DNA of 64,000 nucleotides from Bradyrhizobium frederickii (GTDB lineage: Bacteria > Pseudomonadota > Alphaproteobacteria > Rhizobiales > Xanthobacteraceae): contig NZ_SPQS01000004.1 of NCBI RefSeq assembly GCF_004570865.1, positions 372,001 through 436,000 of the forward strand. Direction: 5' to 3'. The first letter of the stretch is position 1. Each line of letters opens with the position of its first letter. This document shows, piece by piece, positions 26,362 through 35,172 of this stretch. Below the pieces are notes generated by a model. It was not told the DNA's origin and searched no databases. It saw nothing but the letters and a program-made list of their open reading frames with translations. The translations under genes were made by a program, and so were the position numbers.

Positions 26362-26706
26362 TCAGCCGGTCCTGCGGCGCCTTTGTGCGGACGAGCGATC
26401 GATCAGGAGATCGTTTAGCTTCTTACCGGCTCGAAGCTGAGCTTTCAGCCATCGGGGCTGCTTACCGCGACCGGACCAAGTTTCGGACGGATTCTTCGGG
26501 TTCTGGTATTTCGGCAACACTGGGGGGTAGGGGCGGCGCGGACGTTCCTCGTCCCGGGTTGCAGCGGCCCTCCCCTCAATCTTGCGAAGCCGCTCTTCGA
26601 GCTTGGCCTTTTCCGCGGTCATCCTGCGACCAAGAACAGTCGTGACCTCATCGTAGAGTCGCCACAGCTCAGCTGTGGACATGGATGCCCAATCCTCATT
26701 CTCCAT
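26362..26706 (-). CDS. H-NS family nucleoid-associated protein
   Basis: 114 residues from the ATG at 26706 (an in-frame GTG at 26721 is the alternative). The N-terminal half is a coiled-coil oligomerisation region ([20 protein letters not shown] through LRKIEG). The C-terminal half has the H-NS DNA-binding core ([20 protein letters not shown]), with the GRGxxPxW loop that inserts into the minor groove of AT-rich DNA. Such proteins silence horizontally acquired, AT-rich genes. That fits this window, which has many AT-rich islands before surface-protein genes. Which targets it binds is not shown by the sequence. Confidence 0.9.
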   Translation of the reverse strand: MENEDWASMSTAELWRLYDEVTTVLGRRMTAEKAKLEERLRKIEGRAAATRDEERPRRPYPPVLPKYQNPKNPSETWSGRGKQPRWLKAQLRAGKKLNDLLIDRSSAQRRRRTG

Positions 26707-27609
26707 GGAAGCCGTCCCCACCTAGCTCCGAACCGAAACCGGAGGGGGATTATCAGGTCAAGCCGGGGTCCGGCAAGCGCGATCCACTCGCGCGCCCGTG
26801 CCGGCGGGGAACGTGGTGATCGGAGTTACCGGGTGGGCCCGTGCCTTCGAGCGAGGGGGCACCTCCCAAGCGCCCGCCGCCCGTGGGCTCGTCGCCTGGG
26901 TGCAAGCAACCGCTGCTCGGCCTTAAACACACGACTACGCAAGTTCTGCAATTCAGTGAATTGAATGATGAGAGCTTGATGAGTTTGACGCAAAACAGCC
27001 GAAGAATACATGTGACCACCTACTCATTACCAACGATGCCCCTGCTGACGCGCTCATTGAAGTTGCTGAATTGACGAAGATGCAGCTCCAACTTGGGCGA
27101 CCGGCTTTCTTTCATCGGTGCTAGACTGGCTGCGGTCAGACGCAGCCATTGTCGTGGTTAGTGTCCATCGTCGCCCTGATGAATAGTATTACTTTTCCCC
27201 CTTTCAGAAGCGCGGGGTCTTCGATGGCCTCGCTTTCGCCGAAACTTCGTCAAATGTTAGATTTGAATCGTGAAGGTCCCAATATATCATTCGTAATAAC
27301 TGTGCCGGCGAGGTTAATTGGATGTTAGCCATAATACCGGGGTGCCAATCGGCGCGCCGACATTTGCTGAGGGAATCTCTCCCATTTCGCCAGAGTTGTC
27401 CAAGATGCGGTCCTTTCGTCAAGAATCGGCAGACCTGAATTTGCGAGCCGCACCGCATTCTTACGGTGCTGCGCGCATTTGTCGCCCAAGCTACGGTAGC
27501 GACCATCGACGGTGCCGGGCGGTCCGGGCTGGTTATCCTCGCGTGCTAGAAAAGGGCTTGTTGGACTAAACGGCTGCACAGGGGGTTGTTAGCAATAGGC
27601 AGGGGCAGC
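26707..27609. other. Intergenic stretch before the response regulator
   Basis: About 900 bp with no gene I can support. A perfect 7+1+7 inverted repeat (caattcagtgaattg, 26949-26963) could be a small operator. The sequence otherwise looks like decayed coding DNA next to the IS3 remnant. Confidence 0.4.
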
Positions 27610-28299
27610 ATGCGCCGCATCAGAATTGTCATCGCGGATCGACACCCGATCGTCTTGCAGGGCATCAGGAGCGTTCTTGCGATGCAGCGTGATTTTACGG
27701 TCGTTGCGTCTTGCAACGACGGAGCAAGCTGCATTGAGGCCATCCGATTTCTTGCGCCGGACATTGCGCTTGTCGATCCTACGCTGCCGGACCTTAGTCG
27801 AGAGCAGATCCTCGGGCCAGCAAAGGCTGCAAGCCCGGGTGCGCCGATAATCTTCTTTGCCGGTACTACGGGCGACCATGAGTTGCAAAGTCTGGCCTTG
27901 GATGGCGGCTGTATCCTCCTGCCAAGAGACGCGCATCCGGAGCTGCTGGTCGAGACCCTTCGGAAGGCTGCGCAGGGCCAAGCTGTAATCTCGCCGATCA
28001 CCGAGCAGGTCAGCGAGGAGCTCCGCGCCGATGACGAGCCTCTGACGCAACTCACGGACCGGGAGCGTCAGATCGTGCAGCTCGTCTCGGAAGGTCTATC
28101 GAATAAAGCGATCGGCCGTCGGTTGAATCTTGCCGACGGTACGATCAAGGTCCACCTCCATCACATTTTCCAGAAGCTGGACATCAGCAATCGCACAGTT
28201 CTCGCGGCAATAGCGCTTTCTCGAAACGAGCTGCAGGCAGCGCCACGTGAGCCGAACCCTCTTGATCTGCTGCATCAGGATCCGGTCGGCGTGAAATGA
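27610..28299 (+). CDS. LuxR/NarL-type response regulator
   Basis: 229 residues from the ATG at 27610 (AGGCAGGGG upstream). Residues 1-125 are a receiver domain with Asp10 and the phospho-acceptor Asp56 (IALVDPTLPD). Residues ~145-210 are a LuxR-type helix-turn-helix (LTDRERQIVQLVSEGLSNKA followed by IGRRLNLADGTIKVHLHHIF). It should be a cytoplasmic transcription factor activated by phosphorylation. No partner kinase is adjacent; the hybrid kinase at 37.2 kb has its own receiver, so pairing is uncertain. Regulators of this type often control exopolysaccharide or surface loci, but targets here are unknown. Confidence 0.9.
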   Translation: MRRIRIVIADRHPIVLQGIRSVLAMQRDFTVVASCNDGASCIEAIRFLAPDIALVDPTLPDLSREQILGPAKAASPGAPIIFFAGTTGDHELQSLALDGGCILLPRDAHPELLVETLRKAAQGQAVISPITEQVSEELRADDEPLTQLTDRERQIVQLVSEGLSNKAIGRRLNLADGTIKVHLHHIFQKLDISNRTVLAAIALSRNELQAAPREPNPLDLLHQDPVGVK

Positions 28300-28341
28300 C
28301 GAGGACGTCCGGCGTCTTCCGAAGCGTGCACCAGGAGCGGG

Positions 28342-28593
28342 CTATGGCGGTGCCAGATGCTCAATTGTGTTGCGGCAGGCCCCTTCGGCCTCGGCTAACG
28401 TTTGAAAGGGCGAGCCGGCAATCTTGATTGCGGCTTGGTTTTCGTGGAGCGGGCGCCAGCTGGCCAAGTAGCCGGAGCGGCCGTGAAAGCCCGGACCTTC
28501 GGGGCTTTCGAAACTGATCACAAACGAGAAGCCGTCGCTGCTCGCGCTCCAGATCTCCATGCCCCCAAGGGGCCGATGGAATTGCAGGGGCAT
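28342..28593 (-). CDS. Small hypothetical protein
   Basis: 83 residues with no signal peptide, membrane segment or motif I recognise. Composition is that of a folded cytoplasmic protein (FVISFESPEGPGFHGRSGYL and FQTLAEAEGACRNTIEHLA). The Shine-Dalgarno is weak (GGAT). Convergent with the response regulator, whose stop is 42 bp away. Confidence 0.5.
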   Translation of the reverse strand: MPLQFHRPLGGMEIWSASSDGFSFVISFESPEGPGFHGRSGYLASWRPLHENQAAIKIAGSPFQTLAEAEGACRNTIEHLAPP

Positions 28594-28789
28594 CGCAATG
28601 ATCCATTGTAGTCGAGCCTGTGCTCGATCGCATTAAATGCAATTTAAACACATTAATTGGCCAGAGCAACCCGAAATCGCGCGCGAGCGACAGGAATGCG
28701 TCGGGAATTGAAGGGGTTGGCACGGAGGTCGCCGACGGTCTGCCAGCGGCGCACGTTCGGCAACGCCATTCAGCAAAGAAATTCTTGGT

Positions 28790-28840
28790 TGAAAAGTTAT
28801 TTAAAACATAATAATGTGGATTGAATTTTTAAATCAAGGA
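28790..28840 (+). promoter_or_regulatory. AT-rich upstream region and strong RBS of the Tat glycine-rich gene
   Basis: An AT-rich patch (about 28790-28835) precedes AAGGAG at 28836-28841, which sits 8 nt before the GTG at 28850. This spacing fixes the start at GTG rather than the in-frame ATG at 28814, which has no Shine-Dalgarno. Confidence 0.55.
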
Positions 28841-28849
28841 GTGGGTATT

Positions 28850-29368
28850 GTGACCCGAGACGGCAACGAAGATGATGACCGGCGGGCGTTTTTGAAGACC
28901 TGCGGAAGATTTGCGGCGGTGACACCCCCAGTGATGACCCTGCTTCTATCCACGTCCCTGACCTCAAGTGCCATCGCAAGTTCGGGCGGCCTGCAGAGGG
29001 TGGGGCAGGACGACAGGGGGCGGTCGTTCTTCGATAATGATCGGGAGGCCGCGGCAGGGCCGGGGCGCTCCAGCGGCAGGTCATCAGGAGGTGGGGGGTC
29101 ATCAGGAGGTGGGGGGGCACCTGGCGGTCCTTCTGCTGGATCATCTCGCGCCGCAGCGAGATCCGGCGGTGGTGGCGGATCCGGTGGCGGCGGATCCGGT
29201 GGTGGCGGAGGCGGTGCAAAAGGGCCCTTCGCAACCGGCGGCAGCTCTGGAATTCCGAGCGCAGATGGTGGGGTCGATTGCGCAGACGAAGAGAACGAGG
29301 AAAGGCGCAAGGTCGACTGCCCCGGAGCTGGTACTCGGATTTCCAGCGCGACCGAATCGGGCCGGTAG
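28850..29368 (+). CDS. Glycine-rich exported protein with twin-arginine signal
   Basis: 172 residues. The N-terminus has a Tat-type motif (DDRRAFLKTCGRFAA) and a hydrophobic stretch (VTPPVMTLLLSTSLTSSAIA), so export of a folded protein or membrane anchoring is expected. From about residue 70 there is a low-complexity Gly/Ser region with long Gly runs (28 Gly-rich residues near bases 29150-29220), then an acidic/basic tail with two Cys (VDCADEENEERRKVDCPG). No enzyme domain is visible. GTG is chosen as start because of AAGGAG at ideal spacing. It may be a small surface or matrix protein; I do not recognise a named family. Confidence 0.7.
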   Translation: MTRDGNEDDDRRAFLKTCGRFAAVTPPVMTLLLSTSLTSSAIASSGGLQRVGQDDRGRSFFDNDREAAAGPGRSSGRSSGGGGSSGGGGAPGGPSAGSSRAAARSGGGGGSGGGGSGGGGGGAKGPFATGGSSGIPSADGGVDCADEENEERRKVDCPGAGTRISSATESGR

Positions 29369-29526
29369 GAGCCGTCTCAGCAGTGCGTGAGTCCTTGAGT
29401 CCCACCGCCGCAGCTTTTGCGAGCGCAACATGCCAAATGTTAGTGCGCTTGTCCCAGAATTGCATATTTTTCCCGACTCGCGAGAGTGAGCCAGTTCTTC
29501 CGAAGAGCTCGATCAGGAGGCGCGTC

Positions 29527-29799
29527 ATGAATAGCCCCGTTCAAGCCGGCGATTCCAGGGCTCTGCTTCAACAGCGTCTCGAAGCGCTTGTCTCCCAACT
29601 CGCGGAGCTTGAGAAGCTCAGAGAGTGGGTAACTCGAGAGGAGAATCGTCAGCGCGAGCTGCGCAAGGCGAGCAGGTCGCGCAGCACAGCTCGGACCGCG
29701 AGCGGTCGTCGCAGCTTCGCAGAAGCAAAGCTCGTGTCTGCGCTGCTTGGTCCCAATAGGTCCGGTCGTTGTAACGAGCGTCGCAAGGCGATTGAATGA
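29527..29799 (+). CDS. Small coiled-coil protein, hypothetical
   Basis: 90 residues, starting at the ATG behind a strong AGGAGG (29514-29521 region). Residues ~12-55 form a heptad-rich helix (LLQQRLEALVSQLAELEKLR, EWVTREENRQRELRKA), followed by a very basic Arg/Ser stretch. Highly charged and cytoplasmic; could bind nucleic acid or a partner protein. An overlapping minus-strand frame is a composition shadow. Confidence 0.6.
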   Translation: MNSPVQAGDSRALLQQRLEALVSQLAELEKLREWVTREENRQRELRKASRSRSTARTASGRRSFAEAKLVSALLGPNRSGRCNERRKAIE

Positions 29800-29950
29800 G
29801 GGATGTTGATGTCTTAGTTTGGCTTCGGCCGGGAGCCCCAGCTCCAAAGCAGCAAAGTTCTTGAGCTCGCTTGCGCGCAGGATTGGGCGACCGTAACGAC
29901 GGGCGCTTGCGAACGTTTTGCGGGACTGCGTTCGCGAAAACAAGCCGGCT

Positions 29951-30742
29951 CTACGAGCATGTGCCGGCTCTTCGGCTGCCAGGCAAGTGGGAGGCGCCCC
30001 GCGCCGGCGCCCCATGAGCCAGGCCAATTGCGCCCCGTGAAACTATCCGATCAATTTCGCGGTTCATGATCTGGTAGCATTCGCATGCCAACGCTTCGAG
30101 CCGCGGCCGATCAATCTCGAGCTGGCCGCGCCGATTGGATTTCAGCGCTCTTGATGCGCGCATTGTGCTCACGACATGTGTGACTGTGGTGCGGCGGACG
30201 CCCAGCAATTCCGACAATGTTTCCTGGGTCAGCGGGAGCAGATCGCCGCCATTCGCTCGATCGTGAATGTGAAGCAGCCAGCGCGCCAGACGGGCTTCGA
30301 CGGAATGCAGTGCATTGCAGGCCGCCACCTGCTGGAGTTGCGCTAACAACGACATCGTGAAGACCTGCACCATGGATGCGATTGCAGGGCTGCGGTGTTG
30401 CGCTGCCAGAAATTGCGCGCGAGAGATCTGCAGCGCGGTCCCTGGTATGCGAACGACCGCCGTCGTGGGCGAGACGGACGCGCCTAACGATGACGTCAAA
30501 CCCACAGCCCCCTCGTGCCCGATTATCGCCGTGGCAACTGTTTGCCCGTTCGGCAGCTCCGTGATATCGGCGATCGCGCCCCTGAGCGGGAAGAAGAGGT
30601 GTTCGATCCGATCGCCTGATCGGACGAGCACGGAATCGCGTTCGATCACGACTTTCCGCAGATGAGGCGCAAGCAAAGCAAAATCCGCTGGCGGCAACGC
30701 CGCTAACAAAAGGTTACCGACTCTGGTTGCGTGGTCCATCAT
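29951..30742 (-). CDS. Crp/Fnr-family transcriptional regulator
   Basis: 263 residues. A cyclic-nucleotide-binding-like beta-roll (residues ~15-125, VLVRSGDRIEHLFFPLRGAI) is followed by the long helix and a Crp-type winged helix-turn-helix (LTQETLSELLGVRRTTVTHV, about 170-190). No Fnr-type N-terminal Cys cluster is present, so it is not an obvious iron-sulfur oxygen sensor. The start overlaps the stop of the SRPBCC remnant by 4 bp (ATGA). The C-terminal ~25 residues (GAPARGASHLPGSRRAG) are an unusual extension. Confidence 0.88.
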   Translation of the reverse strand: MMDHATRVGNLLLAALPPADFALLAPHLRKVVIERDSVLVRSGDRIEHLFFPLRGAIADITELPNGQTVATAIIGHEGAVGLTSSLGASVSPTTAVVRIPGTALQISRAQFLAAQHRSPAIASMVQVFTMSLLAQLQQVAACNALHSVEARLARWLLHIHDRANGGDLLPLTQETLSELLGVRRTTVTHVVSTMRASRALKSNRRGQLEIDRPRLEALACECYQIMNREIDRIVSRGAIGLAHGAPARGASHLPGSRRAGTCS

Positions 30743-31123
30743 GGGATTGTCTCCCGACGGATGCTCGGCACCAGAACTGACGCCGGCGTGTCGAACTGCT
30801 CTGCAGGGGCCAGCTCAACAGCAAGCCAACCGACCACCACAGATATGGTTCCGATAGTCCATGCGAGCAAGGGTGGCGCGACAAGCCTGGTCGGCGGCTC
30901 CCAGGCGAGAACGCTGCCCCCGTTGCACGTGCTGCCGTCTTCGCCGCGTTCGAACCAGAGCCCGCCGACGCGCGGCTCCATGACCGCGTCGACGGCGCCG
31001 ACCTTGCCGATCTTGTAGTGCGCGAGCAGCCACCAGCTTCCCAACGGTTCGGTGAAGACGCGCCAGGCCACCGCGGGCGGCGCCTGCACGGTCATGACCT
31101 TCCGGACGCTGTAGGGATCGCAT
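30739..31123 (-). pseudogene. Degenerate SRPBCC (AHSA1-like) gene
   Basis: The middle reads as a good START/SRPBCC domain (VRKVMTVQAPPAVAWRVFTE through GSVLAWEPPTRLV), but both ends are broken. A strong AAGGAGG precedes an ATG at 31123 that is in the wrong frame; the homologous frame (DPYSVRKVMTV) has no start at that place, so a base seems to have been lost near the start. After PPTRLV the family sequence is replaced by an unrelated hydrophobic tail that overlaps the Crp gene start. Translation from the internal ATG at 31095 would give 118 residues. Either a pseudogene or a sequencing error. Confidence 0.6.
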
Positions 31124-31195
31124 CCTCCTTCAGGACCCGGCGTGGTGTCCGGCGAAGCCCGTAGGGCGAAGACGGACTGAAGCGATCGCTCGCAG

Positions 31196-32227
31196 CTACC
31201 CCATCATCTCCCTGACCATCGGCACCACCGTCCGCCCATAAAGCTCGATGCTCTTCATCAGCTTCTCGTGCGGCAGGGAGCCTGCCGAATACTTCAACTG
31301 AAACCGCGAAATGCGAAGCGCCTTCGCCGTCTTGGCGATCTTGCGTGCGACGGTCTCGGGCGAGCCGACATAGAGCGAGCCGTGCTCGGCCTCATGGACG
31401 AACTCGTCGCGGCCCATCGGCGGCCAGCCGCGCTCCTTGCCGATGCGGTCGCGCATGGCCTTGTAGTCGGGCCATAGCTGCTCGCGCGCCTCTTCATCGG
31501 TCTCGGCGACATAGCCGGGCGAGTGTACGCCGATCGGCTGCGCAGGTCGGCCAAACTCCTTGTAGGCGCGGTGATAGAGATCAACGTAAGGCGCAAAGCG
31601 CGCGGGATCGCCGCCGATGATCGCGAGCATCAAAGGCAGGTCGTAATGCGCGGCGCGCACCACCGATTGCGGGCTGCCGCCGACACCGATCCAGGTTTTC
31701 AGCCGGTCGTGCTCGACCGGCGGATAGACCAGCTGGTCCCGCAGCGGCGGCCGCAGCTTGCCGTCCCAGCTCACCGGCTTCTGCGACAATAGCGCGGCGA
31801 ACAGGTCAAGCTTCTCCTCAAACAGCTCTTCGTATTTGCGCAGGTCGAAGCCGAACAGCGGAAAGGATTCGGTGAACGAACCGCGGCCGAGGATCACCTC
31901 GGCGCGCCCGTTCGAGAGCGCATCGAGCGTCGCAAAGCGCTGGAACACGCGGATCGGATCGTCCGAAGACAGCACCGTCACGGCCGAGCCGAGATGGATG
32001 CGCCTGGTGCGCGATGCGATCGCCGCGAGCACGGTCTCCGGCGAGGAGATCGCGAAATCGGCGCGGTGATGCTCGCCAAGGCCGATGAAGTCGAGGTTGA
32101 GCTCGTCGGCCAGCACCGCTTCGTCGACGACGTTGCGGATCACCTGCGCGTGCGAAAGCGTGGTGCCGGAGGCGTCCTTGGTGACGTCGCCAAAGGTGTC
32201 CAGTCCGAATTGGAGCGGTACGGTCAT
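31196..32227 (-). CDS. LLM-class flavin-dependent oxidoreductase
   Basis: 343 residues, a full-length bacterial-luciferase-like monooxygenase (TIM barrel using reduced FMN). Typical motifs: FIGLGEHHRADFAISSPETV near residue 47, RIHLGSAVTVLSSDDPIRVF near 90, GRGSFTESFPLFGFD and WIGVGGSPQSVVRAA. Cytoplasmic. The physiological substrate of this subgroup is not known from sequence. It stands alone, convergent with nothing, between the degraded SRPBCC gene and the helicase. Confidence 0.92.
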   Translation of the reverse strand: MTVPLQFGLDTFGDVTKDASGTTLSHAQVIRNVVDEAVLADELNLDFIGLGEHHRADFAISSPETVLAAIASRTRRIHLGSAVTVLSSDDPIRVFQRFATLDALSNGRAEVILGRGSFTESFPLFGFDLRKYEELFEEKLDLFAALLSQKPVSWDGKLRPPLRDQLVYPPVEHDRLKTWIGVGGSPQSVVRAAHYDLPLMLAIIGGDPARFAPYVDLYHRAYKEFGRPAQPIGVHSPGYVAETDEEAREQLWPDYKAMRDRIGKERGWPPMGRDEFVHEAEHGSLYVGSPETVARKIAKTAKALRISRFQLKYSAGSLPHEKLMKSIELYGRTVVPMVREMMG

Positions 32228-32393
32228 CGATCAGGGTCTCTGTGGGAGGACGGGGCAGACTTAATGGACCGCGGCCGCGCGACAAGTCGGCTTTCGGAAA
32301 TGCTCGGTTTCCGATTGTGAGCGGATTCGGATGCGCCGCAGGTTCGCGCCGCTCGACGTCTATTGCGCTTGCTGATTGCGCCGGCCGCGCCGT

Positions 32394-34451
32394 CTAGCGC
32401 CACATCCCCCGCATCCGCGCCCCGATGTCGATCTTCGGTCCCTGCGCCGCGCTGCGCGCTGCGCCCGAAGCGGCCTTCGGCCAGGCGGTGCGCTCGAACA
32501 GGTGAATCAGCTGCTCCGGGATGAAGCGGGTGCGCGAGGCGTAGACGTGGCGGTCGCCCTTGGCCGCCTGGCCGTGGGTGAAGAAGCGCTGGGGAACGAC
32601 GAGGTGCAGATCGTCCTTGGCGCGCGTCATCGCGACATAGAGCAGGCGGCGCTCCTCCTCGATCTCGGCGCTGGTGCCGGCGCCGAGATCGGAGGGGATG
32701 CAGCCGTCGACGACGTTGAGCACGAAAACCGATTTCCACTCCTGGCCTTTGGCGGAGTGGATGGTGGAGAGGATCAGAAAATCCTCGTCGCGCAACGGCG
32801 GACCTGATTTGTCGCTGGTCGCATCCGGCGGATCGAGCGTGAGCTCGGTCAGGAATTTTTCGCGGCTGGAATAGCCGCTTGCGATCTGCTCGAGCTGCAT
32901 CAGGTCGGCGCGGCGCGTCTCGGAATCCTCGTGGATGCGGTCGAGATGCGGCTCGTACCACAGCCGCACGCGCTCGAGATCGACAGGCCATTCCGAATAG
33001 CGCAGGTTCTGGGTCGTACGGACGAAGTCGGTCCAGTCCGCGCCGGTGCGCGCCGGCACCGGAAGCTGGCCGAGCGCTGTGAGCGGATCGGTGCTCTCCG
33101 CCATCTGGTCGAGCACGCGCTGCGCGGTCGCGGGGCCCACGCCCGGCAGCAGATGCAGGATGCGGAAACCGGCGACGCGGTCGCGCGGATTTTCGGCGAA
33201 GCGCAGCAGCGCCAGCACGTCCTTGACGTGCGCGGCATCGAGGAATTTCAGCCCGCCGAACTTGACGAACGGGATGTTGCGGCGGGTCAGCTCGATTTCG
33301 AGCGGGCCGGAATGCGAGGAGGTGCGGAACAGCACCGCCTGGTGCTTGAGCAGCGCGCCTTGCTCGCGGTTCGCCAGCACCTCCTCGACGATGTAGCGCG
33401 CCTGGTCGGCCTCGTCGTGCACGGTGACGAGCTGCGGCTTCCGCCCCGCGATGCGATCGGTCCAGAGGTTCTTGGTGAAGCGCTCGCGGGCGAGACCAAT
33501 CACGCCGTTGGCGGCGGCCAGCACGGCCTGGGTCGAGCGGTAGTTGCGGTCGAGCGTGATCATCTCCGCGCGGGGCGAGAAGCTCTGCGGAAATTCCAGG
33601 ATGTTGCGCACGGTGGCGGCGCGGAACGAGTAGATCGACTGGGCATCGTCGCCGACCACGGTGAGCCCGCGTCCGTCGGGCTTCAGCGCCAACAGGATCG
33701 AGGATTGCAGGCGGTTGGTGTCCTGGTATTCGTCGACCAGCACGTGGTCGAAGCGGCCGCCGATTTCCTCCGCGATCAGCGCATCGCTCATCATCTGCGA
33801 CCAGTACAGCAGCAGGTCGTCGTAATCGAGCACATGCTGGGCCTGCTTGGCCTCGACATAGGCCGCGAACAGGCCCTTCAGCTCGGCGGCCCAGCCACTG
33901 CACCATGGATAGTGCTGGCCGAGCACCTTCTCGATCTCCATCTCGGCGTTGACGCAGCGTGAGTAGATCGACAGGCAGGTGCCCTTGGCGGGAAAGCGGC
34001 TTTCGGTCTTCGACAGGCCGCGCTCGTGCCGGACCAGGTTCATCAGGTCGGCGGAGTCTTCGCGGTCGTGGATGGTGAAGGCGGGATCGACGCCGATCCG
34101 CTCGGCATATTCGCGGAGCAGCCGCGCGCCGATACCATGAAAGGTGCCGGCCCAGGTCAGGGCATCGCGCATGATTGCGGCGTTGTTCTCGCCCAGCACC
34201 TTTCGGGCGATGCGCTCGACCCGGCCGGCCATCTCGGCCGCCGCGCGGCGGGAAAACGTCATCAAGAGGATGCGGCGCGGATCGGCGCCTGCGACGATCA
34301 GATGCGCGACGCGGTGGGCCAGGGTGTTGGTCTTGCCGGAGCCGGCGCCGGCGATGACCAGCAGGGGGGCGCCCAATGTAGCGCCGTCGGCCACGCCATG
34401 CACGACGGCGCGGCGCTGCTCCGCATTGAGCGTGTCCAGATATGTCGCCAC
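32394..34451 (-). CDS. UvrD/Rep-family superfamily 1 DNA helicase
   Basis: About 685 residues from the GTG at 34451 (GGGGCG upstream); a TTG at 34502 would add 17 residues. All SF1A motifs are visible in order: Q-motif LNAEQRRAV, motif I AGAGSGKTNTL, motif II LVDEYQDTN, motif III VGDDAQSIYSFRAA, motif IV LDRNYRST, motif V TIHSAKGQEWKSVFV and motif VI LLYVAMTRAKDDLHL. Acts as a 3'-5' helicase in repair or replication restart. It is divergent from a TMEM175-like gene. A second frame on the same strand is also long and open, but only this one carries helicase motifs. Confidence 0.95.
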   Translation of the reverse strand: MATYLDTLNAEQRRAVVHGVADGATLGAPLLVIAGAGSGKTNTLAHRVAHLIVAGADPRRILLMTFSRRAAAEMAGRVERIARKVLGENNAAIMRDALTWAGTFHGIGARLLREYAERIGVDPAFTIHDREDSADLMNLVRHERGLSKTESRFPAKGTCLSIYSRCVNAEMEIEKVLGQHYPWCSGWAAELKGLFAAYVEAKQAQHVLDYDDLLLYWSQMMSDALIAEEIGGRFDHVLVDEYQDTNRLQSSILLALKPDGRGLTVVGDDAQSIYSFRAATVRNILEFPQSFSPRAEMITLDRNYRSTQAVLAAANGVIGLARERFTKNLWTDRIAGRKPQLVTVHDEADQARYIVEEVLANREQGALLKHQAVLFRTSSHSGPLEIELTRRNIPFVKFGGLKFLDAAHVKDVLALLRFAENPRDRVAGFRILHLLPGVGPATAQRVLDQMAESTDPLTALGQLPVPARTGADWTDFVRTTQNLRYSEWPVDLERVRLWYEPHLDRIHEDSETRRADLMQLEQIASGYSSREKFLTELTLDPPDATSDKSGPPLRDEDFLILSTIHSAKGQEWKSVFVLNVVDGCIPSDLGAGTSAEIEEERRLLYVAMTRAKDDLHLVVPQRFFTHGQAAKGDRHVYASRTRFIPEQLIHLFERTAWPKAASGAARSAAQGPKIDIGARMRGMWR

Positions 34452-34572
34452 GAATCGCCCCGGTGAAAGGGCGAGAGTCGGCCATCCCGGCGCGAATCGC
34501 AATGCGGCTGGACGGAGCTGGAATTAGGATTTAGGGGAAGACGGCCCCGAGTTCCAGCAGCACACGCCCGAG

Positions 34573-35163
34573 ATGACCGAGCTCAAACCCGACCAGTTCG
34601 AGATGCGGCGGCTGGAATCGCTCAGCAACACCATCTTTGGCGTGGCCATGACGCTTCTGGCCTACGACCTGCCCAAGGCGGGGGTCTTCACCAGCGCGCC
34701 CGGCTGGAGCGACCTCGCCCGGGTCTATTCCGGCAAGCTTGCCGGCTTCGCCCTCAGCTTCATCATCGCCGGCGTATTCTGGATCAGCCATCACCGGCGG
34801 CTGGCGCGCCAGCCGGTCGGCGGCCGCGGCGTGGTGATCCTCAACCTGTTCTTCCTGCTCTCGATCGTGCTGCTGCCTGTCACCAACGGCCTCTACACCA
34901 ATTACGGCATGAGCAATGCAGTCGCGGTGCTCTACGGCCTGCACCTTACTGCCATCGCCGGCCTCAATGCCTGGCTGTGGTGGACCATCCTCGGCAGCTG
35001 GCGCCACGAGATCATGGCCTCGCTGTTTCCGCTTCTGGTGTTCGTCCCAGGCACGATCGTGGCGGCATTTGCGCCGCAGGTCGCGCCTTTCGTCTGGTTC
35101 ATCGCCTTTGGCGGGCTCCTGATCCAGCGCTTCTACGGTGCGCGGACAGGGCCGGGCGCGTAA
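34573..35163 (+). CDS. TMEM175/DUF1211-family membrane protein (putative potassium channel)
   Basis: 196 residues with about six hydrophobic segments. The first helix carries the family signature as RRLESLSNTIFGVAMTLLAY (canonical R-xx-F-SD with TLL), followed by FWISHHRRL at the end of the third segment. Bacterial TMEM175 proteins form tetrameric, potassium-permeable channels. The canonical Phe-Ser-Asp is replaced by Leu-Ser-Asn, so channel behaviour may differ. Weak Shine-Dalgarno. Stands alone. Confidence 0.8.
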   Translation: MTELKPDQFEMRRLESLSNTIFGVAMTLLAYDLPKAGVFTSAPGWSDLARVYSGKLAGFALSFIIAGVFWISHHRRLARQPVGGRGVVILNLFFLLSIVLLPVTNGLYTNYGMSNAVAVLYGLHLTAIAGLNAWLWWTILGSWRHEIMASLFPLLVFVPGTIVAAFAPQVAPFVWFIAFGGLLIQRFYGARTGPGA

Positions 35164-35172
35164 GGCTGCGCC

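Noticed and set aside
29440..30027. 195-codon minus-strand frame overlapping the coiled-coil gene
   Set aside because: The plus-strand gene has a strong AGGAGG and clear heptads; the minus-strand frame has neither and runs into the Crp gene.
32224..34485. 753-codon second frame on the same strand as the helicase
   Set aside because: Arg-rich shadow without helicase motifs; it also runs into the LLM gene.
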